Below the pieces are notes generated by a model that was not told the origin of the DNA, did not search any database, and saw only the letters and a program-made list of their open reading frames with translations. This document shows, in pieces, positions 17,601 through 26,791 of a stretch of 64,000 bases of DNA (the first letter of the stretch is position 1; the number at the start of each line of letters is the position of its first letter). Source of the DNA: Amaricoccus macauensis. Lineage in GTDB: Bacteria; Pseudomonadota; Alphaproteobacteria; Rhodobacterales; Rhodobacteraceae. The translations under genes and the position numbers were made by a program. Where the stretch lies: NCBI RefSeq assembly GCF_014201905.1, contig NZ_JACHFM010000002.1:868001-932000 (forward strand). The letters run 5' to 3'.

Positions 17601-18839
17601 TCAGGCGGCCTGCTGCACCGGCACCACCGGGGCGCCGAGATCCGACGCCACGCTGGTCGCCACGATCCGCGCCGTCGCCGCCGACAGCGTCCAGCCAAGG
17701 TGCCCGTGGCCGGTGTTGTAGAAGACACCCTGCGCCCGCCCGCGACCGACCCGCGGCAGCATCGAGGGCGTCATCGGCCGCAGACCGGCCCACGGCACCA
17801 CCTGCTCCGTCGAGACGCCGGGGAAGTGCTTCTGGCACCACTCGACCAGCGGCTGGATCCGGTCTGCCCGGATGTCCTTGTTCGCGCCGTTGAATTCGGC
17901 CGTCCCGGCGATGCGGAAGCGGTCGGCACCAAACCGGCTCGCCACGATCTTCGCCCGGTCGTCGAGCAGGCTGACCCACGGCGCCGCCGACTGGCTCGCT
18001 TGGTCAGCGAGGTTGACGGTGATCGAGTAGCCCTTCACCGGATAGATGTTCACCCGGTCGCCCAGCCCCTGCGCGATTGCCCGGCTGCGCGTGCCGGCGC
18101 AAACCACCACGCCATCGAAGACCTCGCTCGACAGCGGCGTCACGATGCGCACGCCACCCTCGACCGTCGCGACGTCGCCGACTTCCGCGCCAAAGCGCAT
18201 GTCAGCGCCGCGCCGGGCGCAGGCCGCGGCAAGGCCGACCGTGAACTTGTGGATGTCGCCGGAGCTGTCGCTCTCGGTCAGGAAGCCACCGACGAAGTCG
18301 CCGTGGAGCGCGGGCTCCACCTCATGGATCTCGCCCGGGCTCAGTTCCCGCCGCTCAAGCCCGCCCTGCGCCAGCAGGCCGTTCACCATGCGGGCGTGCT
18401 TCAGGTCCTTGGCGCTGGAGTAGAAGTGCAGGATCCCCCGCCGCTCCAGATCGAAGTCGATGCCCTCGCGCTCCGCCATCTCGAACAGCACCGTGCGCGC
18501 CGCGATCGCGAGCCGCACGGTCTCGATGGTGTTGGCCTTGTAGGTCGGGATCTTCGACAGGAACTCGGCCATCCACGCGAACTTGTGGAACGTCGGCCGC
18601 GGATTGACGAGCAGCGGCGCGTCGGCATGAAGCATCCACTTCAGCCCCTTCAGCACCGTGCCCCACTGGGTCCAGGTCTCGGCGTTCGACGCGGACAGCT
18701 GGCCGCCATTGGCGAAGCTCGTCTCCATGGCGGCATAGCGATGGCGATCGAACACCGTCACCTCGAAGCCGCGGTCCAGCAGCTCATAGGCGGTCGTCAG
18801 GCCGGTTACACCGGCGCCGATCACGGCAATACGGGTCAT
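17601..18839 (-). CDS. Second DadA-like FAD oxidoreductase, riboswitch-controlled
   Basis: A DAO-fold flavoprotein of 412 residues with the FAD motif GAGVTG at 8-13, the DadA-type METSFANGGQLSASNAETW and the C-terminal TGHGHLGWTLSAA. It is clearly related to the DadA encoded 2.7 kb away, but differs through its middle. The start ATG at 18839 lies about 45 bp after a tandem glycine riboswitch on the same strand, so its expression should follow glycine. This suggests a glycine-linked amine or D-amino acid as substrate (glycine, sarcosine or D-amino acids are all possible for the DAO family). Confidence 0.88.
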   Translation of the reverse strand: MTRIAVIGAGVTGLTTAYELLDRGFEVTVFDRHRYAAMETSFANGGQLSASNAETWTQWGTVLKGLKWMLHADAPLLVNPRPTFHKFAWMAEFLSKIPTYKANTIETVRLAIAARTVLFEMAEREGIDFDLERRGILHFYSSAKDLKHARMVNGLLAQGGLERRELSPGEIHEVEPALHGDFVGGFLTESDSSGDIHKFTVGLAAACARRGADMRFGAEVGDVATVEGGVRIVTPLSSEVFDGVVVCAGTRSRAIAQGLGDRVNIYPVKGYSITVNLADQASQSAAPWVSLLDDRAKIVASRFGADRFRIAGTAEFNGANKDIRADRIQPLVEWCQKHFPGVSTEQVVPWAGLRPMTPSMLPRVGRGRAQGVFYNTGHGHLGWTLSAATARIVATSVASDLGAPVVPVQQAA

Positions 18840-18883
18840 GTCACACTCCAAGGCTCGCGCGGCGTTTGGCTTGGCCGCAGCGC

Positions 18884-19056
18884 CCCCTCCGTGCCTGGAA
18901 CCTGAGAGCTTCACCCGACAAGAGTCGGGCTTTCTCCTTCGGTGGGCCCTTTCGGGGCCGCTTTCCGGAGTGTTGAGGCATTGCCGGTCCTTGGACCTGA
19001 GAGTTTCCGGGGCGCGGTTGCTCCTTCGGCGACGAGTCTCCCCGTCTTCTCCCGGC
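18884..19056 (-). promoter_or_regulatory. Tandem glycine riboswitch
   Basis: Read on the minus strand, two consecutive aptamers carry the conserved glycine-riboswitch cores: GCCGAAGGAGCAA with AAACTCTCAGGTCCAAGGAC (aptamer 1, about 19056-18985), then CACCGAAGGAGAAAG with GCTCTCAGGTTCCAGGCACGG (aptamer 2, about 18978-18884). The linker CTCCGGAAAG matches the CTCTGGAGAG joint of known tandems. A bulged GC stem (about 18853-18882) follows before the weak ribosome site CTTGGAG, and could be the expression platform. It precedes the DadA-like gene starting at 18839. Confidence 0.93.
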
Positions 19057-19140
19057 AGTGCCTTGATGCGGCGTGCATACGCGAGGCCGGTGATTCGCGC
19101 AACAGTTGTGAGTTCCCCTCTGCGGCGACATGCCGCGGAA

Positions 19141-20037
19141 TCAGGACGCCGCACCGCGGGCGGTCCGGTCGATCGCATCGACCACCACGCCCGCGCACCG
19201 GGCGGGCAGCTCGTGCCCCATCCCGTCGATCAGCAGAAGGCGCGCCCCCGGGATCGACGCCGCGGTATCCTCGCCACAGGCGGGCGGGATGACCGGATCG
19301 TCGCGGCCATGCACCACCAGCGCCGGGACACGAACGCACGCAAGCTCCGCCCGCCGGTCGCCGGCCACGGCAACGGCGGCGAACTGCCGCGCCGCTCCGG
19401 CGGGATCGTGGCCGCGCCGCACTTCGTCGAGGATGAAGGCCCGCTGCTCCGCCTCGTCGAACGCTCCGCCGCTGCCGGCGATCCGCCGGGCAAACGCCAG
19501 CCCTTCCGCCACGAACGCCTCCCGGTCGCGCGCCGGATCGGGTTTCGGGCGCAGCATCAGCGCCATCACGTCCGGCGTCGCCTGCGGCAGACCGGGGTTG
19601 CCGGTCGTCGCCATGACCGAGGTCAGCGACAGCACCCGCCCGGGATGGTCCGTCGCCATGATCTGGGCGATCATTCCCCCCATCGAGCGGCCGACCACAT
19701 GGGCGGCAGGAATCGACAGGGCGTCGAGCAACCCGACCGCGTCCGCCGCCATGTCGCGCAGCGTGTAGGGCACGGCCGGGATGCGGCCGGCCCGCAGCGA
19801 GCCCACCAGTGCGCCAAAATCCGGCGGGGCGAGTTGGTCGAGGTGCGTCGAGCCGCCGCTGTCCCGATTGTCGAACCGGATCACCTGGTAGCCGCGCCCT
19901 GCCAGCTCCGCGCAGAACGGGATCGTCCAGCGGATCATCTGCGTGCCGAGGCCGGAGATCAGCAGGACGACCGGATCCCCCTCGCGTCCGAAGCTCTCAT
20001 GGGCGAGTTCCACGCCGTTGGCGGCTGTCAGATGCAT
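19141..20037 (-). CDS. Alpha/beta hydrolase
   Basis: A 298-residue serine hydrolase. The nucleophile is S118 in the elbow GRSMGG, the acid is probably the D of HGRDDPVIP near 245 and the histidine lies in GMGHELP near the C-terminus. The oxyanion region LLISGLGTQMIRW is typical of proline-iminopeptidase and esterase-like members. The ATG at 20037 starts the domain directly; a longer frame upstream adds a proline- and arginine-rich leader with no support. It lies upstream of the riboswitch on the same strand but is probably an independent unit. Substrate unknown. Confidence 0.8.
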   Translation of the reverse strand: MHLTAANGVELAHESFGREGDPVVLLISGLGTQMIRWTIPFCAELAGRGYQVIRFDNRDSGGSTHLDQLAPPDFGALVGSLRAGRIPAVPYTLRDMAADAVGLLDALSIPAAHVVGRSMGGMIAQIMATDHPGRVLSLTSVMATTGNPGLPQATPDVMALMLRPKPDPARDREAFVAEGLAFARRIAGSGGAFDEAEQRAFILDEVRRGHDPAGAARQFAAVAVAGDRRAELACVRVPALVVHGRDDPVIPPACGEDTAASIPGARLLLIDGMGHELPARCAGVVVDAIDRTARGAAS

Positions 20038-20234
20038 CCCCTCGCCCCCCGGCGGCCCACACCTCTTCCCGAGGTCCCCTCTACGATCCAGGCGGCCGGG
20101 AAGCAACGCGAGCCTCGCCCGTGCGCGCGCACCGGCCGGCTACCCGCGATCGACCAGTCCTTCCTGAGCGTCTGGCCTCCCGAAACCCGCAATCGCGTCT
20201 ACGGGGAAATGCCTCAATCTTCGTTGCAATCTGG

Positions 20235-20263
20235 TTGACACGTATTGATTATCTCTGAAATAT
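20235..20263 (+). promoter_or_regulatory. Sigma-70 promoter of guaA
   Basis: TTGACA at 20235-20240 and AAATAT at 20258-20263 with a 17-bp spacer. The expected start near 20270 gives a 67-nt leader to the ATG at 20337. The remaining part of the 299-bp divergent gap shows nothing recognisable. Confidence 0.6.
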
Positions 20264-20336
20264 CAATGCGGTGACCACCGCGCGCAACTTGCGCAGCCCC
20301 CTTGCGAAACCCCCACACACGCCCTATTCCCACGCA

Positions 20337-21899
<1,563 letters not shown>

Positions 21900-22315
21900 T
21901 TCTGGCCTACCCAAACGCCGCCGCTTGTCTCCAATATGCCTCAATAACGCTCTGAAAATAACGAGTCTTTCCTCCTCCATCTTTCGCCGTCAATCGCAAG
22001 GCAAGCCTCGCGATGGACGGGGGAGCTGACGGTATGGGACGTCCTGTGACATCGCGGAATTGCACATACCGTCATGGCTACGAGAGATTTCGACGGTATT
22101 TCATTGAAAATACAGGAAGATTTCCGACCCGGATTGGTCAATTTTGGTCTGACGGTGTTTTTAGGGGCTCTCTGACGCTTCTTGAACGAATTCGGAGGGT
22201 CCGCCGCTTACTGATGTTTCATTGAAGACACTGAAACCAAAAGAAAAAATATGCAATGTCTCTGACCGTGACGGGTGTATGTCGTCGTGAACCCATCGGG
22301 CGCCGTGGTATCCCC
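21900..22315. other. AT-rich non-coding remnant after guaA
   Basis: No convincing gene is seen. G+C falls to about 43% over 22081-22260, far below the rest of the window, which indicates foreign DNA. A 10-bp perfect inverted repeat, TGACGGTATG/CATACCGTCA, lies at 22027-22036 and 22065-22074. The open frame 22013-22225 (70 codons) has no family features and ends without a ribosome site. Confidence 0.6.
22027..22074. repeat. Perfect 10-bp inverted repeat in AT-rich remnant
   Basis: Arms TGACGGTATG (22027-22036) and CATACCGTCA (22065-22074) enclose 28 bp that contain the 8-bp palindrome GGACGTCC. It may be a leftover element end or recombination site; nothing else identifies it. Confidence 0.4.
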
Positions 22316-22441
22316 TATGACGACCGGATGCACGGTCGACGCGAGACCTTGACCCTCGGTCGCTACGGGCCGGCGGGCCTCTCTGGTGCGCGGGCGAAGT
22401 TGATCGACGCGCAGCGCTCGATTCAGGAAGGTCGGTCGACT
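22316..22441 (+). pseudogene. Tyrosine integrase fragment (DUF4102 arm-binding domain)
   Basis: Forty-two codons encode the start of a phage/island integrase: YDDRMHGRRETLTLGRYG, then GARAKLIDAQRSIQEGRS. This is the N-terminal arm-binding (DUF4102) domain of P4-type tyrosine recombinases. The catalytic domain is missing; the frame runs into an IS3 transposase tail at about 22435. It lies between guaA and dusA, both used as attachment sites by such integrases, so it is probably the scar of a former island. Confidence 0.75.
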
Positions 22442-22532
22442 ACATCGAGCGCTTCTACAATCCCCGGCGACGGCACTCGACACTGGCTACATGAGCCCCG
22501 TCGAGTTCGAGGAGAAAGCCATGTTAGCTTAA
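22435..22532 (+). pseudogene. IS3-family transposase C-terminal fragment, frameshifted
   Basis: The frame from 22435 reads VDYIERFYNPRRRHSTL; after a one-base loss near 22480 the next frame continues GYMSPVEFEEKAMLA and stops at the TAA at 22530. This is the conserved tail of the DDE integrase domain of IS3-family OrfB proteins. The following CCTGGTGTCCGAAAACCGG looks like the terminal repeat of such elements. Only the last 32 or so codons remain. Confidence 0.8.
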
Positions 22533-22559
22533 CCTGGTGTCCGAAAACCGGCAGCCGGC

Positions 22560-22703
22560 CAGGTCCCTGTTGGCTCCGCCGTAGATGAAATCGCGCCCGC
22601 CGTTCCCGCTGATGAGATCGTCCCCAGCCCGGCCATGGATTGCGTCGGCCCTCGCGGTGCGCTGCAGCCGGTCCTCCCCGGTCGTCCCGAATATCGATGC
22701 CAT
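22560..22703 (-). pseudogene. Truncated RTX calcium-binding repeat gene, 5' end
   Basis: From the ATG at 22703 the minus strand reads MASIFGTTGEDRLQ, then repeats of the GGxGxDxIxG nonapeptide type (GRAGDDLISGNGGRDFIYGG). This is the start of a secreted RTX/hemolysin-type calcium-binding protein. It is cut at about residue 48, exactly where the IS3 end lies, so insertion of that element probably broke it. Confidence 0.7.
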
Positions 22704-22818
22704 TGGTCCGGTGGTCCTCCGAAAGGTCTGTATCCAATGGCGCAAGCTTGGGCTGACGGTCCCGATGTCGCAACCGGCATGACAGGCCGCCCGGACGCTC
22801 CTCTCCACCGCCTCGGGA

Positions 22819-23778
22819 TTAGGTGTTCAGTCCCGGCATCTGGTGGATGGGATTGACGATGAATCTTTCCGGCTCTGAAGTCCAGATTTTGCAGATGTAT
22901 TCGTAAGGCGTGAGGCCGCCGAGTGTCTTTAGGCGGCGGGCAAAGTTGTAGGCGGCCATGAAGTCGCCCAGGTGCGTTCGCAGCTGATCGTGGCGCTCGT
23001 AGTGGAAGCGTTTGACGGTCGCATCCTTGATCGTGCGGTTCATCCGTTCGACCTGGCCGTTGGTCCAGGGATGGTTTGGCTGGGTCAGCCGGTGTTCGAT
23101 ACCGCTGGCCTCGCAGATCATGTCGAAACGCATTTGCCGGGAGGTGGCGGTGTTTCGATTGCGGGGCTGATCGGCAAACTGAATGCCATTGTCGGTGAGG
23201 ATCGTGTGGATGCGGTAGGGCACCGCTGCCAGCACATGCTCCAGAAACTCCCAGGCGGTCTTCCTGTCGGCCATGTCCACGAGCTGCGTGACGGCGAACT
23301 TGCTGGTGCGGTCAATGGCGACGAAGAGATAGAGCTTTCCCTGCCCAGTCTGCACTTCGGCAATGTCGATGTGAAAGAAGCCGATGGGATAGCGCTTGAA
23401 CCGCTGTCGTTTCGGCTTTTCGCCGCCCACCTCCGGTAGGCGCGAGACGCCATGGCGCTGGAGGCACCTATGCAATGCCGAGCGCGTCAGATGCGGGATT
23501 GAGGGCTGAAGAGCGTAGAGGCAGTCATCGAGGGGCAGAAGCGTGTGGCGCCGGAACGCCACCACCATGGCCTCGTCCGCTTCGCTAAGCACCGTCGAAC
23601 GCGGCTCGGTGGGCCCGGTCTTACGGTCTTCGACCGTCTCCCGCTTACGCCACTTCGCCACCGTCTTCGGATTGATCCCAAGCTCCCGGCTCAGTTCCGA
23701 GAGCGAAGCCTGCGATCGCTGTATTGCTGCTCGGACGGCGTGCGTGGTCGTGGCGCTTCCATGACGAACTTGTCCCAT
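22819..23778 (-). CDS. IS481-family transposase
   Basis: A 319-residue DDE transposase with an N-terminal helix-turn-helix (LSELSRELGINPKTVAKWRK) and an rve integrase core: first Asp in FFHIDIAEV, second in ILTDNG and the Glu in NGQVERMNRT, so the catalytic triad is intact. The C-terminus has NFARRLKTLGGLTPYE, usual for IS481. The start at 23778 has GGAAGG seven bases upstream; an ATG at 23793 would overlap that site. Its stop codon lies in the flanking target tetramer rather than inside the element ends. The gene looks complete, so the element may be active. Confidence 0.88.
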   Translation of the reverse strand: MGQVRHGSATTTHAVRAAIQRSQASLSELSRELGINPKTVAKWRKRETVEDRKTGPTEPRSTVLSEADEAMVVAFRRHTLLPLDDCLYALQPSIPHLTRSALHRCLQRHGVSRLPEVGGEKPKRQRFKRYPIGFFHIDIAEVQTGQGKLYLFVAIDRTSKFAVTQLVDMADRKTAWEFLEHVLAAVPYRIHTILTDNGIQFADQPRNRNTATSRQMRFDMICEASGIEHRLTQPNHPWTNGQVERMNRTIKDATVKRFHYERHDQLRTHLGDFMAAYNFARRLKTLGGLTPYEYICKIWTSEPERFIVNPIHQMPGLNT

Positions 23779-23835
23779 AAGGCATCCTTCCATTCAAACG
23801 AAAGGATCACACCATCAAACCGTGGGATCAAACAC
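22823..23835. mobile_element. IS481-family insertion sequence
   Basis: The element is about 1.0 kb and holds one transposase gene on the minus strand. Its ends match as inverted repeats: GTGTTCAGTCCC on the left (22823-22834) and GTGTTTGATCCC read inward from 23835, 10 of 12 identical. The flanking tetramers are TTAG (22819-22822) and CTAG (23836-23839). IS481 is known to insert at CTAG, so these look like a target duplication with one change. Confidence 0.82.
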
Positions 23836-23838
23836 CTA

Positions 23839-24105
23839 GACCCGAACGTCTTCGGCCGATGCAGGCCGCGCGCCGGGATCGGCCGAGATCGCACCCGGAT
23901 GCGTGGCTCCCGAAGGGCGCCGCCAGCCCATGACGCCACCCCATGACGGACGTGCCGCCTCGCTTTATCCGCGCCTGCGCAGTATATCCGACCCCGCCGT
24001 CCCTGTGGCAGTCAGGCATGGCGCCACGGTTCCGCATCTCTCCGGGAGTCGTCCCCGATGGTGGACCCGTGGCATGGAAGCGGTCAGGAACGAGCCCGAG
24101 CCAAC
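23839..24105. other. Gap between the insertion sequence and dusA
   Basis: No gene, hairpin or clear promoter was recognised in these 267 bp. G+C is back at the level of the rest of the window. Open frames on both strands here have no family features. Confidence 0.5.
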
Positions 24106-25152
24106 GTGAAAGAACAGATCAACCATCGCGGACAACATCCGGAGTCCGCGCCAGACGCCCGAATTTACCCGGCCTCCCGCCTCTCCGTCGCACCGATGAT
24201 GGACTGGACTGACCGGCTGTGCCGCCTCTTTCACCGGCAGTTCACCCGCCGGGCGCTGCTCTACACCGAGATGGTGACGGCCGCGGCCGTCGTGCATGGC
24301 GACCGGGTGCGGCTCCTCGGGTTCGATCCGGCGGAGAAGCCGCTGGCGTTGCAGCTGGGTGGCGCGAGCCCGGGCGATCTCGCCACCGCGACGGGGGTTG
24401 CGCGCGAGATGGGGTTTGACGAGGTGAACCTCAACGTCGGCTGTCCGTCCGACCGGGTGCAGTCGGGTTGCTTCGGGGCGGCGCTCATGAAGACGCCGGA
24501 GCTCGTCGCCGACTGTCTCGCCGCGATGATCGAGGCGGCCGGGCCGGTGCCGGTCACGGTGAAATGCCGGATCGGTGTCGACGAGCAGGAGCCGGAGGCC
24601 GTGCTGCCCGCCTTCCTCGCCATGGTGGAGCGTACGGGCGTGCGCCATGTAGCGGTCCATGCCCGCAAGGCGTGGTTGCAGGGCCTGAGCCCGAAGCAGA
24701 ACCGTGAAATCCCGCCGCTCGACCACGGGCTCGTGGTGCGGATGAAGGCGGCGTTCCCCGGGCTCACTCTCTCCATCAATGGCGGCATCGCCGATCTCGA
24801 CACCGCCTGCGGCTTTCTCGATCGCGGCCTCGACGGCGTGATGATCGGCCGCGCGGCCTATCATTCGCCCGCGCTGCTCGGCGCGGTCGACCGGCGGGTG
24901 TTCGGCGAGGCGGTTGCAGACGTCAGCGGTGAGGCGGCGGTGCTCGCCATGCTGCCGTGGATCGAGGCCGAACTCTCCCGCGGCACGTCGCTTCACGCGA
25001 TCGTGCGCCATATGCTCGGGGCGTTTCAGGGCCGACCCGGCGCGCGCGCATGGCGCCGCCTCCTCTCGGAAGAGGCGCACCGGCCCGGCGCCGGCCCGGA
25101 CCTCGTCGAGCGCGCCCTCGCCCGCATCCAGCCGGAGGCGGAAGCTGCCTGA
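24106..25152 (+). CDS. dusA: tRNA-dihydrouridine synthase DusA
   Basis: FMN enzyme that reduces uridines 20/20a in the tRNA D-loop. The 348 residues begin the TIM barrel with RLSVAPMMDWTDRLCR; the catalytic cysteine is in NVGCPSDRVQSGCFGAALM, and HARKAWLQGLSPKQNR and INGGI are DusA-specific. The start is uncertain: GTG at 24106 gives a normal length, while an ATG at 24058 adds 16 residues. The 5' end of dusA is a known attachment site for dusA-associated integrases, and an integrase fragment lies 1.7 kb upstream, across an insertion sequence. Confidence 0.93.
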   Translation: MKEQINHRGQHPESAPDARIYPASRLSVAPMMDWTDRLCRLFHRQFTRRALLYTEMVTAAAVVHGDRVRLLGFDPAEKPLALQLGGASPGDLATATGVAREMGFDEVNLNVGCPSDRVQSGCFGAALMKTPELVADCLAAMIEAAGPVPVTVKCRIGVDEQEPEAVLPAFLAMVERTGVRHVAVHARKAWLQGLSPKQNREIPPLDHGLVVRMKAAFPGLTLSINGGIADLDTACGFLDRGLDGVMIGRAAYHSPALLGAVDRRVFGEAVADVSGEAAVLAMLPWIEAELSRGTSLHAIVRHMLGAFQGRPGARAWRRLLSEEAHRPGAGPDLVERALARIQPEAEAA

Positions 25153-25227
25153 CCGAGCCGGAGGCGGAAGCTGCGTGGACCGTGCCGGACGCGGCCTCAG
25201 CCGGCCACGGTCCGCCGCCGCCTGAAC

Positions 25228-26145
25228 TCAGTCGACGAACGGCTCACCGTACTCTCGCCGGCCGATCAGGAATGCATCCGCGACGATGCGCAGCGGGCTC
25301 ACGTCCACGTCGCTCTCGCGGGCGTGGATCAGGTCGGCAAACCGGCGGTAGAGCCGCGGATACTCCCTCTCCGCCTCGCGCAACTGCTCGGCCCCGTCGA
25401 TCGTGAGACGCGCGCCGCCCTCGGAGAGCACCAGCCGCCCCCCGTCGGTCTCGACGCTGATGTCCCAGGTCTGCGGCCCCCGCTGCAACCAGTCGAGATC
25501 AACGCTGACCGGATAGCCGCCGGTCCCCCGGAGGCTCGCCCGCGCCGCGACCGGCGTCTGGCGGTTCGCCGGAAAGACCAGCGTCGCCGCCTCGACCCGG
25601 AACGCGCCGGGCAGGATCGCCGTCAGGATCGAGAGCGCGTTGATCCCGGGATCAAAGACGCCAAACCCGGCCGGCTCCCAGATCCACGCCTGCCCCGGAT
25701 GCCAGCGCCGAACGTCCTCCTTCCAGACGATCGACGCCGACGTGATCCGCCGCCGCCCGAGCCAGTCCCGCGCCGCCGCGACCCCCGGCGCCTCGCGCGA
25801 GTGCCAGGTGGCGAATAGCGTCGCGCCCGTCGCCCGCGCCGCCTCCCGCATCGCCTCGACCTCGCCCAGCGTCGCCGCGGTTGGCTTCTCCAGCATCACG
25901 TCACGGCCTGCGGCGAGCGCCTTCAAAGCCATCTCCGTGCGCACCGACGGCGGCACGCAGAGCGAGACGGCCGCCTCCGGCCCGTCGGCGAGAAACCCGT
26001 CGATGTCCGTGAACTGCGCCACGCCCTCGACCGTCCCGCGACGCGACACCGCGGCCACCAGCTCGAAGTCCGGATCCGCAGCGATTGCGGGCACATGCTG
26101 ATCCCGGGCGATCTTGCCGATCCCCACCAGCGCCACCGGGATCAT
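25228..26145 (-). CDS. Sugar 1-dehydrogenase, Gfo/Idh/MocA family (L-arabinose/D-galactose type)
   Basis: NAD(P)-dependent oxidoreductase of 305 residues. The N-terminal Rossmann fold has VGIGKIARDQHVPAI at 6-20 and the catalytic EKP motif is in VMLEKPTAATLGEV. The stretches FATWHSREA, WKEDVRRWHPGQAWIWEP and GVFDPGINALSI match bacterial L-arabinose and D-galactose 1-dehydrogenases, which start the non-phosphorylative pathways by oxidising the sugar to its lactone. The ATG at 26145 begins the Rossmann strand directly; a longer frame adds a glycine-rich leader. It stands alone, convergent with dusA and without the rest of a sugar pathway nearby. Confidence 0.87.
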   Translation of the reverse strand: MIPVALVGIGKIARDQHVPAIAADPDFELVAAVSRRGTVEGVAQFTDIDGFLADGPEAAVSLCVPPSVRTEMALKALAAGRDVMLEKPTAATLGEVEAMREAARATGATLFATWHSREAPGVAAARDWLGRRRITSASIVWKEDVRRWHPGQAWIWEPAGFGVFDPGINALSILTAILPGAFRVEAATLVFPANRQTPVAARASLRGTGGYPVSVDLDWLQRGPQTWDISVETDGGRLVLSEGGARLTIDGAEQLREAEREYPRLYRRFADLIHARESDVDVSPLRIVADAFLIGRREYGEPFVD

Positions 26146-26339
26146 CGCCCTCCGTCCACCGTCCCCGCCACCGCCGCTCACGTCACCCTCCGCACCGTCC
26201 CTGCCGCGACCCTAGCCGCGACGCCGGCACGGGCAACCGGAAACCCGGCGCCCTCCCATGCAATGATCGACCACCGGCAGACCGGCCCCCGGCATGGCCC
26301 CGGCATGATGGCACCGGCATGTTGGTACTGGCGCCCGCC

Positions 26340-26597
26340 TCACCGCTGGTCGAGGTACATCACCCGGTAGATGCTCGCGACACAGAGCTGCTCGGTCCGC
26401 GTGAACGCCCCGTCGTGGTCGTGGTCGCACTTCTCGATGTGGATCGGGCTCATCTTCGGATACTGCCGCTCGATCGCGGCGAGGCTCACCACCTCTTGCC
26501 GGGCCGCGGCCGGCAATGCCACCAGCGTGGCGAGGATCACCAGCACGATCCCCGGCAGCAGCATCACCCCCAAATGCCTCCCGACTCCCAGCGACAT
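26340..26597 (-). CDS. Small exported EF-hand-like protein
   Basis: An 85-residue protein with a hydrophobic N-terminal segment (about residues 10-32, ending PAAARQ) that looks like a signal peptide or anchor. The mature part holds one EF-hand-type loop, DHDHDGAFTRTE, with Asp at positions 1, 3 and 5 and Glu at 12, flanked by two cysteines (KCDHD and QLCV) that could form a disulfide. A single calcium-binding loop in a periplasmic protein is the likely reading. Nothing in its surroundings reveals a function: it lies between a sugar dehydrogenase and carA. Confidence 0.6.
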   Translation of the reverse strand: MSLGVGRHLGVMLLPGIVLVILATLVALPAAARQEVVSLAAIERQYPKMSPIHIEKCDHDHDGAFTRTEQLCVASIYRVMYLDQR

Positions 26598-26734
26598 GTC
26601 CGAGCCCCCCAGACGACGGCAACGCCAGGCGACTCACAGGCCCCCGCCCGGCGCCGTCATGATCATCCTACACCCGAACCCCCCATGCCGCACGCCCGCG
26701 ACAAGGTGCCTCCCCGCGACTTGGGGAACGCCGG

Positions 26735-26763
26735 TTGACCCTTCCGGTCCCGGCTCCTATCTT
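26735..26763 (+). promoter_or_regulatory. Sigma-70 promoter of carA
   Basis: TTGACC at 26735-26740 and TATCTT at 26758-26763 with a 17-bp spacer place the transcription start near 26770, about 22 nt before the carA ATG. Confidence 0.6.
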
Positions 26764-26791
26764 CCGGGCAAATTCCCCGGGATTCGACAAA

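Noticed and set aside
20271-20336. Longer GuaA start at GTG 20271
   Set aside because: It coincides with the predicted transcription start and adds residues not seen in the family.
22013-22225. A 70-codon frame in the AT-rich remnant
   Set aside because: It has no ribosome site, no family features, and lies across an inverted repeat.
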